Below, piece by piece: positions 28,400 to 38,368 of a stretch of DNA of 64,000 nucleotides. How positions within the stretch are numbered: position 1 is the first letter of the stretch; each line of letters starts with the position of its first letter. The notes under the pieces were generated by a model, which searched no databases, was not told where the DNA came from, and worked only from the letters and a program-made list of their open reading frames with translations. Position numbers and translations under genes: made by a program. The DNA is from Nephrotoma appendiculata (lineage: Eukaryota > Arthropoda > Insecta > Diptera > Tipulidae): positions 32,561,762 through 32,625,761 of the forward strand of contig OX371225.1 in assembly GCA_947310385.1 (NCBI GenBank), given 5' to 3'.

Positions 28400-31300
28400 C
28401 TAGCTTTCTAAGTTATAGGCTTCGTTCGGTGGAGGTCTCCTTTTGGTTCGGCATTTGTAAATAATAAAGGCGATTATGCTAAAGGCAATAATTGCATAGA
28501 GAAGAAAATAATGATGAATGTCATGGTGTGATACTGGGAGCTGGTCTTCTTGTATCTGTTGTATTCGCTTGTGCAGCTCAGTTATATCATCCACTAAGGT
28601 TGAGTTTTCCAATTGAATTGAGTAGTTTGTACGCCTATCCATCCACTTCATTGATAGGTTGACTTTCGGTAGATATGACGAGTCAATTACGGTTTCCTTG
28701 TAGATTTTATAACTTTTTAGAAAAATTGACCCTTCTTTTAAAGTGCATCCGCCTTTAAGAGAAATTATTCCATTGCGTGGTAGTGATACTGCTACGAAAT
28801 CTCCATCACAGGCTATAGTAGCCTGCCGCTCCTGATCAATTGAGAAAATCCACTTATTGTTTCTCAACTTTATCCATGTATCTCTTGGATTTTGCGATAT
28901 CCTTTTTACAATGTGGCAGTTGAATGGTTGTTGTGAAGCCAATAGGTCTAATTCACATATAGAATTGTTGTTGTATGCGGAATGAATGGGATGTAGCAAC
29001 ATACAAATATACTCACTGTTGCTATGCTTGCAATGGTTGAACTCGTCCCTTGTCATCATGTAATATTCGTCACGATGTATGGAGGTAACCAAATAGTCCA
29101 TTGATGCTTGAATGAAGACGCCTTCGTTTGTAGGAAGAGGTATAGGTTTAAATACTTGATATTTCGCTGTGTTCATCAATGGAATTTTTAATTCAAAAAT
29201 TAAATATTGACCACTTAATTTTCCTCTGCATGATATGATTTGATACAGGCTCAATAATTCATAGTTTTCATTTTGCGAGGGCAGCAGAACGTCTGGAGGC
29301 ATATGCTGTTTTATATCTTGAAGTGCCTTGTTAAGTTGATTTGGTGGTAGGATTGAAGTGCTCACTGCTTTGTTGTTTGAATTTAAAAGGACATCAATTA
29401 GTTTTTGCTGAGTGTCTTTGAAGTCGAGCATCAGAAGAAGTGCATGAAGGGTTAAAGACGTCAATTTTTGACTGTTGTTGATGTCACCTAATGCAGAACT
29501 TATTTGTCGTGTAATAGCTTGCCAATGACGTCTATTTTCTTCATCAGTTCGTTTTAAGATGTTTAAAGTTGCGTCAGCAATCGATGTTTGGTTCTTGGCT
29601 ATCATTAAAAGGTGTTGTTGATTTAATTTAACCTTTTGTATTTCCTCTTCATAGTGCTTCGCATCCCGATCATCTAAAACTCCAAATAGGTCACTTGCCA
29701 AATTGCCCACGATATTTAAGATCCCACGTGTTCTTCTCCTTTCTCTGTAGTGAAGTATTGCGTTCTTGTCCTCGATTTCAGTTAGAATATGCATGAGCTG
29801 AGTGTTGATTACAGAGCATATCTGATGATTGTCTTCAGCTGTTTCCATGCAAAGTTGATCCATGTTCCTTGCCAGACTTCTGTATGCCATCAAATCTGAA
29901 TAGTAGGATGTGAGGTTGAAGTAAACTACTATTTTCCACTGCTGATTGGTGAATCGGAGATTTCCCAAATTTTCTAGATAGAGCCCAGGTTGGTGACTAA
30001 GAGTGGTGATGTTGTACATCAGCTGTTCGGTCGATGATACTGGACTCGGCAGCGTAGTGATCGCCACTAAACATAGTAGAAGTAATGGTAGAACTATGAG
30101 ATTGGTGGCTTTAGGAACCTTGGTACGGGAGTCATTTGCTGACTTATTTTGCGACTTCTCGGTGTCGAAAGGTAGGACGCTTACTTTGGTAATGGGTCTT
30201 TTGAATATGGAACCATTCCCACTCTTTACTGTGACTACCCTAGTCAAACCATCGCTGCCAGGATGTAGATCAATGATCCTTCCCAAAGGCCAGTTTGTTG
30301 GCGGTAAGTTGTTGTCTTTTATTAAAACAATGTCGTCTACTTTAACCATTGGTTGTTTGCTGGTCCATTTAGTTCTTTGTTGTAGTTCGGTAAGGTAGTC
30401 ATTTGACCAGCGTTTCCAAAAATCTTGAACCATTTTTTGTAGTAATCTCCACCGATGATTGACAGGAATGTTTTCATTCAGCATATTCGATTCTGGGATA
30501 GTTATTAGTGAATCACCAACTAAAAAATGTGCGGGTGTTAATATCAACGCATTTGGATCAGATGAAATTGGTGTAAGCGGCCTTGAATTGAGGCATGCTT
30601 CTATTTGTGATGTAACCGTTGATAACTCTTCATATGTGAGGGTTGTGTCTCCAATTACCCGTTTTAGATGGAACTTTAGAGATTTCAGTGCTGCTTCCCA
30701 AAGTCCTCCAAAGTGTGGTGCAGACGGTGGTATGAAGTGCCACTCAATCCCATTGTCAGCTAGCATTTTCCGGAGGTCAAGATTTGCTTGTTGTAGAGCT
30801 TGTTGTTTATCCTTTTCAATCAGTTCTCGGGCTCCAACAAAATTGGTTCCATTATCGCTGTAAATCCGTTTGCAAAGACCTCTTCGAGCCATAAATCTCT
30901 TAAAGGCCGCGATAAAGGCTGCACTGGTCATATCGCTGACAACCTCTATGTGCACTGCTTTGGTAGCAAAGCATACAAATAGTGCTATGTATCCTTTGTA
31001 TGACTTATTCCCACGTCCTTTAGAAACTCTTACTGAGATTGGTCCGGCGTAGTCAACGCCTGTGTTAGTAAATGGACGTGATGGCACGACTCGTTCTTTG
31101 GGTAAGCTTGCCATTAGTTGGTGTCTTGTTGAAGCATTGAACCGAATACACGTAATGCATTTTGCTATCTCCGTACGTATGTTGCTTCTGCCGTTCGTGA
31201 TCCAATATTTGTTTCTAAGATATGACAGAGTTAACTGAGTCCCCCCATGCAATGTTTTAACATGAGCATCTTTGATTAGTAGCTTTGTGAATCTATGTTT

Positions 31301-33310
31301 TGGAGGCAGTATCTTTGGATGACGGGTATCATAGCTCAGGTTACAATTAGTTATTCTTCCTCCTACTCTTAGTATTTTATGTTCATCAATAAATGGATTA
31401 AGCGAGAGGAGCTTGCTTTTTCTTGATATTGAGCCTTCTTTGTTAATCTGCATGATTTCGTTCTGGAACTCCGCATGTTGAATTATTCTGACTAGTTCGT
31501 TGTAGGATTCATTAAGTTCTTCAGCAGAAAGTAAAGTTGGCGATCCGCTAACCTGTTTTTTCAAACATTTTTTTATAAATCGTCGACAGAAGCCGACAAC
31601 GCGAATTATTTTGTTCATGTTTGAAAATCGTTCAATAATCTGTGCAAACGGATTGACTGCAGTTGTTGATGTTGCAAGTGTAACCAATTGTTTAGTTTCC
31701 AAAGTAGCTTCCTCTTGAGTAGTAGTTTGTTGTGGCCAACATTCGGTTGGAAATTGTAGCCAATCTGGACCCGTCCACCATAAATTGTTGTTCTTTAGTT
31801 CTTTCGGACTGGTCCCTCTTGATGCGCAGTCTGCTGGATTGTCGGTTGATCCAACATGATGCCATTGTGATGGACTCGAGTATGTTTGAATTTCCGATAT
31901 TCGGTTGGCCACGAAAGTTTTATATTTATGAGGACGCCCTCGAATCCAACATAAAGTGATCATTGAGTCGGTCCAAAAGAACGAAGTTGTTTCCGGAATT
32001 TGCATTGCTTCTTTGATTTGGTGCATTAGTTTAGTGAGCAGCAACGCTCCACAAAGCTCAAGACGAGGTAGTGAAAGTAAGTTTTTAATCGGTGCAACCT
32101 TTGTTTTTGATGCGAGAAGACTCACAATAGTAATGCCTTCTGAATTTGTAGATTTGATGTAAACGGCAGCAGCATAGGCCTTTTCTGAGGCGTCGCAGAA
32201 ACCATGAAGTTCTGTTATATTGTTATACTCAAAATGGATCCAACGTGGAATAGATATTTCTTCCAGGAGAGGTAAAGAATTTTTAAATTCCTGCCATTTT
32301 GTTGATATGTGTGACGGAAGTTCTTCGTCCCAAGATAGGCCTGCTAGCCAAATTTCTGGCATCATCAGTTTAGCTACAACTGTTATGGGTGCCAGCCAGC
32401 CTAATGGATCAAAAAGTTTTGCACTATCCGAAAGTAGGTTTCGTTTGGTAGGCTTGCCAGGCGCGGATTGAGTGACAATGAAACCGAATGTATCTGTAGC
32501 TGGATTCCAGTGTAGTCCAAGAGTTTTAATTGTGTCATCAAGCTTGAATTCCAATCGATTTTGATTCCTTAGATGCACTGGTATGGATTTCAAGAGGACT
32601 GTGCTGTTTGTTGCCCATTTTCTTAACGTAAATCCACCGCAATTCAGTAAATCAATGGTTTGTTTTTGGCTGAGTAAGGCTTCTTCCAGTGTGTTTTGTC
32701 CAGAAATTAGTTCATCCACGTAGAAATCATTTAAAACTACGTTGGACGCTATAGGATAGTTTGGTTGTTCATCGATGGCTAGCTGTCGTAGTGACTTCAC
32801 CGCTAAATAAGTTGCTGCTGCTGTTCCATATGTGACAGTAGTCAACTTAAACTCCTGAATTTCTTGTTGCGGAGACTCTCTCCATAAAATACGTTGATAG
32901 TTCTGGTCATCTTCATCAATGGCGATTTCTCTGAACATGTTTTCGATGTCAGCCGTATGGACGTATTTATGCTTCTGCCACCTTAACAATATGGATAATA
33001 AATCCTGTTGAAGAGTAGGGCCCGTCAACATTACGTCGTTTAACGATATTCCAGTTGTGGTTTTGGCAGAGCCATCGAAAACTACCCTCAATTTTGTAGT
33101 TGTGCTCGAATCCTTCAGAACTGCATGATGTGGCAGGTAATAGTAACCAGTCTCAGTAACTGTTTCAGCAACTTTCATGTGTCCCAAAGCGATATATTCA
33201 TCCATGAACTTCTTGTATTGAGTGCTAAGATTTGGATTTTTAGCAAGTCGTTTTTCTACTTGTATCAAACGAGCATCCCAGTGGGTTGGCAGAATATAAC
33301 TCAATGTCAA
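28400..33310 (-). CDS. pol-env: BEL/Pao Pol (RT, RNase H, integrase) fused in frame to an envelope-like protein
   Basis: A 1636-codon open frame; the first codon is TTG, so it has no start of its own and must be reached from gag. Order: reverse transcriptase (about 1-240; T-A-D-I-E-N-M near 120; active box Y-V-D-E near 197 where Y-V-D-D is usual), RNase H (about 370-500; C-D-A-S, L-E-L-C, W-T-D-S, N-P-A-D), integrase with H-H-C-C zinc site near 690-720 and D, D, E at about 753, 817 and 873 (G-V-D-Y, Y-S-D-N-G-T, G-G-L-W-E), then a DUF5641-like domain near 960-1050. From about 1065 the protein becomes envelope-like: hydrophobic leader, N-glycosylation sites, a basic R-E-R-R-R-T-R-G site near 1190 like the furin site of baculovirus-F/gypsy-type Env, and a transmembrane segment near 1603-1625 with a basic tail. 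Env function is inferred, not shown. Confidence 0.9.
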   Translation of the reverse strand: MTLSYILPTHWDARLIQVEKRLAKNPNLSTQYKKFMDEYIALGHMKVAETVTETGYYYLPHHAVLKDSSTTTKLRVVFDGSAKTTTGISLNDVMLTGPTLQQDLLSILLRWQKHKYVHTADIENMFREIAIDEDDQNYQRILWRESPQQEIQEFKLTTVTYGTAAATYLAVKSLRQLAIDEQPNYPIASNVVLNDFYVDELISGQNTLEEALLSQKQTIDLLNCGGFTLRKWATNSTVLLKSIPVHLRNQNRLEFKLDDTIKTLGLHWNPATDTFGFIVTQSAPGKPTKRNLLSDSAKLFDPLGWLAPITVVAKLMMPEIWLAGLSWDEELPSHISTKWQEFKNSLPLLEEISIPRWIHFEYNNITELHGFCDASEKAYAAAVYIKSTNSEGITIVSLLASKTKVAPIKNLLSLPRLELCGALLLTKLMHQIKEAMQIPETTSFFWTDSMITLCWIRGRPHKYKTFVANRISEIQTYSSPSQWHHVGSTDNPADCASRGTSPKELKNNNLWWTGPDWLQFPTECWPQQTTTQEEATLETKQLVTLATSTTAVNPFAQIIERFSNMNKIIRVVGFCRRFIKKCLKKQVSGSPTLLSAEELNESYNELVRIIQHAEFQNEIMQINKEGSISRKSKLLSLNPFIDEHKILRVGGRITNCNLSYDTRHPKILPPKHRFTKLLIKDAHVKTLHGGTQLTLSYLRNKYWITNGRSNIRTEIAKCITCIRFNASTRHQLMASLPKERVVPSRPFTNTGVDYAGPISVRVSKGRGNKSYKGYIALFVCFATKAVHIEVVSDMTSAAFIAAFKRFMARRGLCKRIYSDNGTNFVGARELIEKDKQQALQQANLDLRKMLADNGIEWHFIPPSAPHFGGLWEAALKSLKFHLKRVIGDTTLTYEELSTVTSQIEACLNSRPLTPISSDPNALILTPAHFLVGDSLITIPESNMLNENIPVNHRWRLLQKMVQDFWKRWSNDYLTELQQRTKWTSKQPMVKVDDIVLIKDNNLPPTNWPLGRIIDLHPGSDGLTRVVTVKSGNGSIFKRPITKVSVLPFDTEKSQNKSANDSRTKVPKATNLIVLPLLLLCLVAITTLPSPVSSTEQLMYNITTLSHQPGLYLENLGNLRFTNQQWKIVVYFNLTSYYSDLMAYRSLARNMDQLCMETAEDNHQICSVINTQLMHILTEIEDKNAILHYRERRRTRGILNIVGNLASDLFGVLDDRDAKHYEEEIQKVKLNQQHLLMIAKNQTSIADATLNILKRTDEENRRHWQAITRQISSALGDINNSQKLTSLTLHALLLMLDFKDTQQKLIDVLLNSNNKAVSTSILPPNQLNKALQDIKQHMPPDVLLPSQNENYELLSLYQIISCRGKLSGQYLIFELKIPLMNTAKYQVFKPIPLPTNEGVFIQASMDYLVTSIHRDEYYMMTRDEFNHCKHSNSEYICMLLHPIHSAYNNNSICELDLLASQQPFNCHIVKRISQNPRDTWIKLRNNKWIFSIDQERQATIACDGDFVAVSLPRNGIISLKGGCTLKEGSIFLKSYKIYKETVIDSSYLPKVNLSMKWMDRRTNYSIQLENSTLVDDITELHKRIQQIQEDQLPVSHHDIHHYFLLYAIIAFSIIAFIIYKCRTKRRPPPNEAYNLES

Positions 33311-35627
33311 AAGGAATCTTGACTACGTAGCGGCCAGATTTGAGATGTTTGTGACTGGTCGCGAATATTTTTTCACACTCTAGTTCTTCTTTGGTGAATG
33401 CTCGTTTACGTGGCACCTCCTCTATTTCCCAGAAGCTTCTCAATTGTTTATCTATATCAACTGCTCTTGTTGTCATTGATTGTATTACTGTTGAATTGTG
33501 ACAATCGACTGAGGCACGGCCTAAGAATATCCAACCTAGTTTGGTTTGTTGGGCTATCGGTTCGTCAGATGATGCCTTTGCTACATTACTCATTAAAATT
33601 TCTCCATAATAGTCCGCGCCCAATAATAAGTCGATTGGGCCAGGACTGTAAAATGTTGGATCAGCCCACATCAGATTTTTGGTGTGTTTCCAGTTCCATG
33701 GGTCTAGAGGCTGCTCTGGCATATCCCGAGTTATGTTTTTGAATACTAATGCTTTTATGGCTAAGCTAAATTTGGATGGAAATCTTGGCTTCAAGGTAAA
33801 TTCGACTTTTGAGTTCGCCACTCCTGCTTCGGTTTTTGCCATGCCTGTGACTTCTGCATACGATGCGGTTTTTGGTAATTTTAATCTTTGGCAGGCTTCT
33901 TCTGTAATGAAGGTTGCTTGAGACCCAGGATCTATTAGCACACGAATCAGTTCATTGCGAGCACCAGAAAACGCATTCACTAAGGCGGTTCCCAGTAAGA
34001 TGCATTTGCGAGTCCATGCATGTGTTACTTGTACGTTTGTATTAGCTGGTTTTATATTTTCTGATGTAGATCGCATACTATTGTTACTATGCAGAAGGCT
34101 GTGATGTGCACCTTTGCATAACTCACAACTTTTATTGCAAGGGGGTTTGTGTTCTGGAAGCAAGCATCGTCGGCACACTGGTTTATAATATACTGCCTTA
34201 CTTCTTTCGATTTGTGGTAAATTTTGGAACTTTTTACATTCTGGTAGATTGTGCTCTCCCCAGCAAAGGCTACATTTATTGGGTTTTCTGGCTACTGCAA
34301 CATTTACAGTCTTAATAGATGAATTTGTTTGTTGGTTTACTTCCTTTTTTTTATACGATTTATCTCGGGATAGTGCTCCCAAAGATTGAAACCTTACTTG
34401 TAGAAAGGCTAGAAAATCTTTCATGGTTTGAATTTCCTTCGGGTTCTTCAAAGACGTCTCGTATAATCGATGAGTTTCCCTGTCCAATTTTCTTATTAGG
34501 ATGTTCAACAAGATAGCATCCCAAGAATCTGTATTGATTCCTTGGTTCTTGATGGCATGCAAACATTCCAGTGCATTATCATGTAATAGTTTTAGACCAT
34601 GAGCGGATTCTGAACTTAAATTTGGTAGTTCTAAAATTGTGTTGATGTAAGTATTGATCAGAAGCCTTTTATCCTCGTATCTGGAGCATAAAATATTCCA
34701 AGCTGTAGAATAGTTTTCTTGCGATATATTGAGGTGGTTAATGAGCTTGGCTGGATCTCCTCCTATTACTGATAATAGGTAATGCATCTTTTCTTCACTG
34801 GATAAATCATCATTGCAATGGATAGTCTTGTTGAAAAGATTTTGGAAGCTTGTCCATTGTTTGTAATCCCCATAGAAGTGTGGTATTTCAATCCTGGGAA
34901 GCTTGATGCTGGATCTTTTTTGACTTTGTTTCGAAGAATCTTTGTTGACAACGTTTTCTATTTGATCTTGAAGATAGATGATTGTAAATTCATAATCTTG
35001 CTGTAGGTTCTCGTATGTTTCTTGGCTAAAGTATTCGTTGTTAAGCTCTCCATCAATCGCATTTCCAATAATCTCTTCATGATTGTTGGTAAGAGATATC
35101 CATAAATCGGTTAGTAGTTTGATCTTCAACTCGTAATACGTTCTTGAGTGCTGCACCGCATCCTTGATTTGATGTATGGTGTTAATATTCGTTTGAAATA
35201 TTTTAGCTTTGGCGTGTTGTATTTTATAACGCCTCTGCTGTTGCTGATCGTCTACTTGTACCACCTTATGGTCAGATTCGCCTTGTTGTTGCTCATCTGC
35301 TAGTATATATGATGACGCATCTGCGACGTGTTTGTCCCAATCCGTATCCCGATCATCTCCTGCTGTATTTTTTCTGGCTTCTAGTAGTATTTTTTTTGTT
35401 TCTTCGAACGCTTGTTTGACTTGATCGAAGAAATGTTGTTTAACATACGGATGATCCTCTGGAAGAGTGACTACTAATGAAGCATCGGTGGTTGAAAATT
35501 TATCGAAGAGTAGCTGCAAATTTGTGAGTCTTTGGTCACAATAATGTTTGGTTTTTCTGGCAGCTCCATCTTTTTTGATGTTTGTTTTTAATTGGTTAAT
35601 TAATTTTACCGGTTTGTGTTTGTTCAC
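33240..35627 (-). CDS. gag-pro: BEL/Pao Gag-protease
   Basis: A 795-codon open frame. It holds a glutamine-rich coiled N-terminal region, a DUF1759-type gag domain (from about 240, L-P-R-I-E-I-P-H-F-Y-G), cysteine/histidine knuckles at about 450-510 (C-S-L-C-W-G-E-H; C-R-R-C; C-E-L-C-K-G-A-H-H), and an aspartic protease (DUF1758 type) with D-P-G-S-Q near 563, where D-T/S-G-S is common. The frame opens at a GTG at 35625-35627 with no in-frame ATG nearby. The nearest ATG (35647-35649, right after an A-rich run) is in another frame and stops after 17 codons, so a +1 change in 35598-35637 is needed to join them. The 3' end overlaps pol by 71 bp in a different frame; another +1 change is required there. 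Confidence 0.88.
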   Translation of the reverse strand: MNKHKPVKLINQLKTNIKKDGAARKTKHYCDQRLTNLQLLFDKFSTTDASLVVTLPEDHPYVKQHFFDQVKQAFEETKKILLEARKNTAGDDRDTDWDKHVADASSYILADEQQQGESDHKVVQVDDQQQQRRYKIQHAKAKIFQTNINTIHQIKDAVQHSRTYYELKIKLLTDLWISLTNNHEEIIGNAIDGELNNEYFSQETYENLQQDYEFTIIYLQDQIENVVNKDSSKQSQKRSSIKLPRIEIPHFYGDYKQWTSFQNLFNKTIHCNDDLSSEEKMHYLLSVIGGDPAKLINHLNISQENYSTAWNILCSRYEDKRLLINTYINTILELPNLSSESAHGLKLLHDNALECLHAIKNQGINTDSWDAILLNILIRKLDRETHRLYETSLKNPKEIQTMKDFLAFLQVRFQSLGALSRDKSYKKKEVNQQTNSSIKTVNVAVARKPNKCSLCWGEHNLPECKKFQNLPQIERSKAVYYKPVCRRCLLPEHKPPCNKSCELCKGAHHSLLHSNNSMRSTSENIKPANTNVQVTHAWTRKCILLGTALVNAFSGARNELIRVLIDPGSQATFITEEACQRLKLPKTASYAEVTGMAKTEAGVANSKVEFTLKPRFPSKFSLAIKALVFKNITRDMPEQPLDPWNWKHTKNLMWADPTFYSPGPIDLLLGADYYGEILMSNVAKASSDEPIAQQTKLGWIFLGRASVDCHNSTVIQSMTTRAVDIDKQLRSFWEIEEVPRKRAFTKEELECEKIFATSHKHLKSGRYVVKIPFDIELYSANPLGCSFDTSRKTTC

Positions 35628-35650
35628 ACAAAGCTTTTACGGTATCCATG

Positions 35651-35671
35651 TTTTTTTTTTTTTTTTTTTTT
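35651..35671 (-). other. A21 run in the BEL/Pao leader next to the ATG
   Basis: The plus strand has 21 consecutive T, so the element RNA would carry A21 ending one base before the ATG at 35649. Such homopolymers are error-prone in sequencing and could also promote slippage or unusual initiation. Confidence 0.8.
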
Positions 35672-35747
35672 AGATTAATTTTAAATACGTTTTTATGATG
35701 TATATCCTTTTTTGTAAGCGCCGTATCTCTAAGCGCTGTTCTTTTTA

Positions 35748-35760
35748 GCTCGAAGGACCA
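35748..35760 (-). promoter_or_regulatory. Primer binding site, tRNA-Tyr type
   Basis: On the minus strand, one base after the 5' LTR, TGGTCCTTCGAGC is complementary to the 3' end of metazoan tRNA-Tyr (…GCTCGAAGGA plus CCA). Thirteen bases match, then complementarity ends. The tRNA assignment rests on remembered tRNA-Tyr acceptor-stem sequence. Confidence 0.75.
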
Positions 35761-35761
35761 A

Positions 35762-36144
35762 TGTTTTTGTCGTTGTAGTATTTAATATTTGTGGCTTACC
35801 ACTGATGAGGGCTCACAAATAGATTAAATGGTTTTTGTTTTACAACTGAGCTGTTTATTAAGTTTTCTTTGATATTTATACATTAATTTTGTTTACTTAA
35901 GCATAATTAACAATTATAATTTTATATCTATTTTATAAATTATTATATGTATGTAATGCATGCAAATACAATAATTGCTTATTAATCAGTATATTACATG
36001 TGAGTTATCGTGTTACACACATTATATTTAATTGTAGAAAAAGAAATATAAAAATTCTTAGAAAGAGAAATATAAAAATGCTTAGAATAAGCAAAATTAC
36101 TAAATTTGAAAATATCATGTCATTTACGTTGTTGAGTATAAACA
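35762..36144 (-). repeat. BEL/Pao 5' LTR
   Basis: 383 bp, identical by eye to the 3' LTR, including the ATGCAAAT octamer (35960-35967). It would drive transcription leftward into gag. I could not place a TATA box or initiator with confidence. Confidence 0.95.
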
Positions 36145-36149
36145 ATAGG
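36145..36149. repeat. Target-site duplication, right copy (BEL/Pao)
   Basis: ATAGG immediately outside the 5' LTR, identical to 28001-28005. Confidence 0.9.
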
Positions 36150-38042
36150 AGAATATAAATATAAAGAATAAACTAAAACTGTCAATGATCAGCGGTCAAT
36201 TAATGAATGTAAGAGAATTATTAAATTATATTTATACTTCTGGGATTTCAAGGATTCGTTTAAAAAAATGATGGGATTACGGGATTGCAATCACTAAACC
36301 AGAGTATTCCCACCATCCACAAATTTTCATAATAAATTATTAAAACATTTTTATCTAATATTTCTTTGACCCAGTATTTTTATCAATTTATGATAGCAGT
36401 AAAGATAAAATGATAACAAAACAAGAAAGGAATCGTTTAATTTCCTTTTTTGTAAATGAACAATAAATCTTTAAAGTTTTATTCTTGAAATGTGGACTAG
36501 ATCATTTGGGTTACCATCAGATATATACCGTATACGACAGAATTGTTCGTTCCACGCTATACATCAATAGATTTTGTCTCAAAGAGCGTTTAAATCTTGT
36601 TAGCCAAAGAATTAAAAAAAACTACTAGTAGTTATGTTTGCTAACCACAATAAGATACGTTATTTACACAAAACTACAAAATAGATACACAGCCAAGATG
36701 AGAGAGTATAATGTGTATTGTATACATAATAAAACTTAAATTACGATTCTGTTGTTTAGAAGAAAAACCAGATAACAAGAAAATAGTTTTTAACTGAAAT
36801 TTGTTGTTTGAAATGTTCGGTGCGGTTTTCGTATTTTGCTTGTATTTATAAATTTAAACAAAAACTGACACAAAAGAGCTCTGTGAATCGTATTTATGTA
36901 CATAGATAAAAAATAGTTTGTTATCAAGCTGATCAAATAAATCAATAGTAGTAGGGTGATACTTACAAAACAAAACCAAATAAAAATATAACAAGATTAC
37001 AAGTAATTGTAAAGCAATATGGTTATAATGTTTATAAGTAACTTTCTGTATATCCTTGTTATCTAAAATAAATTTGTAGGTGGCGTTTTCAAACTCGCCG
37101 CAACGTTAAAAAAAAAATTTCATTAATTTATAAAATAAAAGTAATTGTGTAAAGTTGTTAAGTTTGACTATTTAGCAATATAAAACTTTTTCGTTATTTT
37201 ATTTTATCCCGTTTATACAATCGAAATTTTGTGACATTGATATAATACTAAGGCTTCTTTAAGCGTATACCAGAAAAAAGAAAAAAAGTTCACCGAATAG
37301 AAAACTTAATTCTTTAATACCAAAGCCCGGAACAAAAAAAAAAAACTTTTCGAATATTCTTTTTGTAATTTTCCTATTCAAACAGTATTAAAAAAATTGT
37401 AAAATGATTTTTTTTGTGTGTGTGTATATTATTTCCAGCTTCATGTATTATTTTTTATGTGTATAACATACACAAAAAAAAATTCGCTCGATGTTAAAAG
37501 AAATACATAAATAACAAAGTAAATTTTGTATTAAAAGTATATTAAAAGTTTTATATCTAAGATAAGAAAAAATTCTCCAGACACTTTGTTCACTCTGGTT
37601 TCTCTTCCTGTGTGTTTCGTCTAGAAGATATGTATATACGCTTTTTCCACAAGAACGGAATGTGTTACAAAGTTTTCTGGGCAACAATTTTAAATGTATT
37701 GAGAATGTGGACCATGACCGAAAGTTTTATGTTGAGTAAATTGGAAGTTACGCTATTTGTATAACAATTAAATTAAAACTTGTATGGAGATGCGCTGGAC
37801 CGAGCTTAAAAGCAATCATTGCCATCAACTGCCTTTGAAGTTTCCAAAAACAGCAACATTTGCCAACCATGTACTATACATGTTGGAAATGATTCTAGGC
37901 CTGGACTGATTTAAATTGGGGATCGTGTCACATCGTGCTACCATAGATTTGATCCACAGACAGTAGAGGATTTACAAGTCGAGTCCAAACGAGTCCGGTT
38001 GAATTTGAAATGGAAACAATGAATATGATTTGGATAAAGGTG
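36150..38042. other. Non-coding AT-rich spacer between the two LTR elements
   Basis: No gene seen; only short accidental open frames. The last ~55 bp (about 37990-38042) contain degenerate units of the type GAATATGATTTGGATAAAGG, which continue on the far side of the Gypsy element at 44869-44985. The Gypsy insertion therefore split a short tandem repeat. Confidence 0.6.
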
Positions 38043-38350
38043 TGTAGCGGTACAATTATTTGAAATCGAAATAATTGTATCCGTACAACAAAACAAGATT
38101 TTGCTAGATTTTTCGTTTTTATCTGGGCGCGCACCCCTGTTGTTACCAACTACACAAAAAAAATCAAAAATGAAAAATAAAAAAACAAAAATTCAATTTA
38201 CAATCCAGAAACGTCAAGGACTTGGTGGTGAAAATTATAAATTAAATAAAATTGTATAATTAATAATAATTAATAATAAAATTGTTAAAATATATAAGAA
38301 ATCAACATCTTTTACATCCCAAACGGAGAAAGCATAACTAAATACCCATA
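38043..38350 (+). repeat. Gypsy 5' LTR
   Basis: Begins TGTAGCGGTACAATTATTTG and ends AAATACCCATA. It contains a short palindromic segment, ACAATTATTT(GAAATCG)AAATAATTGT, near its start. It differs from the 3' LTR at a few sites, e.g. GGGCGCGCACC against GGGCGCACC. Confidence 0.9.
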
Positions 38351-38351
38351 G

Positions 38352-38368
38352 TGGTGACCGCGAGGAAC
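38352..38368 (+). promoter_or_regulatory. Gypsy primer binding site
   Basis: TGGTGACCGCGAGGAAC begins with the TGG expected to pair with a tRNA CCA end, one base after the LTR. I cannot assign the tRNA. Confidence 0.6.

Larger units (their letters stand above)
28006..36144 (-). mobile_element. Complete BEL/Pao LTR retrotransposon with env-like domain, 8139 bp
   Basis: Two 383-bp LTRs identical by eye bound the element, flanked by the 5-bp duplication ATAGG (28001-28005 and 36145-36149). Transcription runs right to left: 5' LTR 35762-36144, primer binding site 35748-35760, gag-protease ORF, pol-env ORF, polypurine tract, 3' LTR 28006-28388. The order protease, RT, RNase H, integrase and the gag type are those of the BEL/Pao group. 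LTR identity implies very recent insertion, yet the coding region has two net +1 frame changes (at the gag start and at gag/pol). It is either a recent defective copy, a copy with sequencing errors, or one that uses unusual frameshifting. Confidence 0.95.

Noticed and set aside
30003..34516. Plus-strand ORFs inside the BEL/Pao element
   Set aside because: They are antisense shadows of the gag-pro and pol-env frames.
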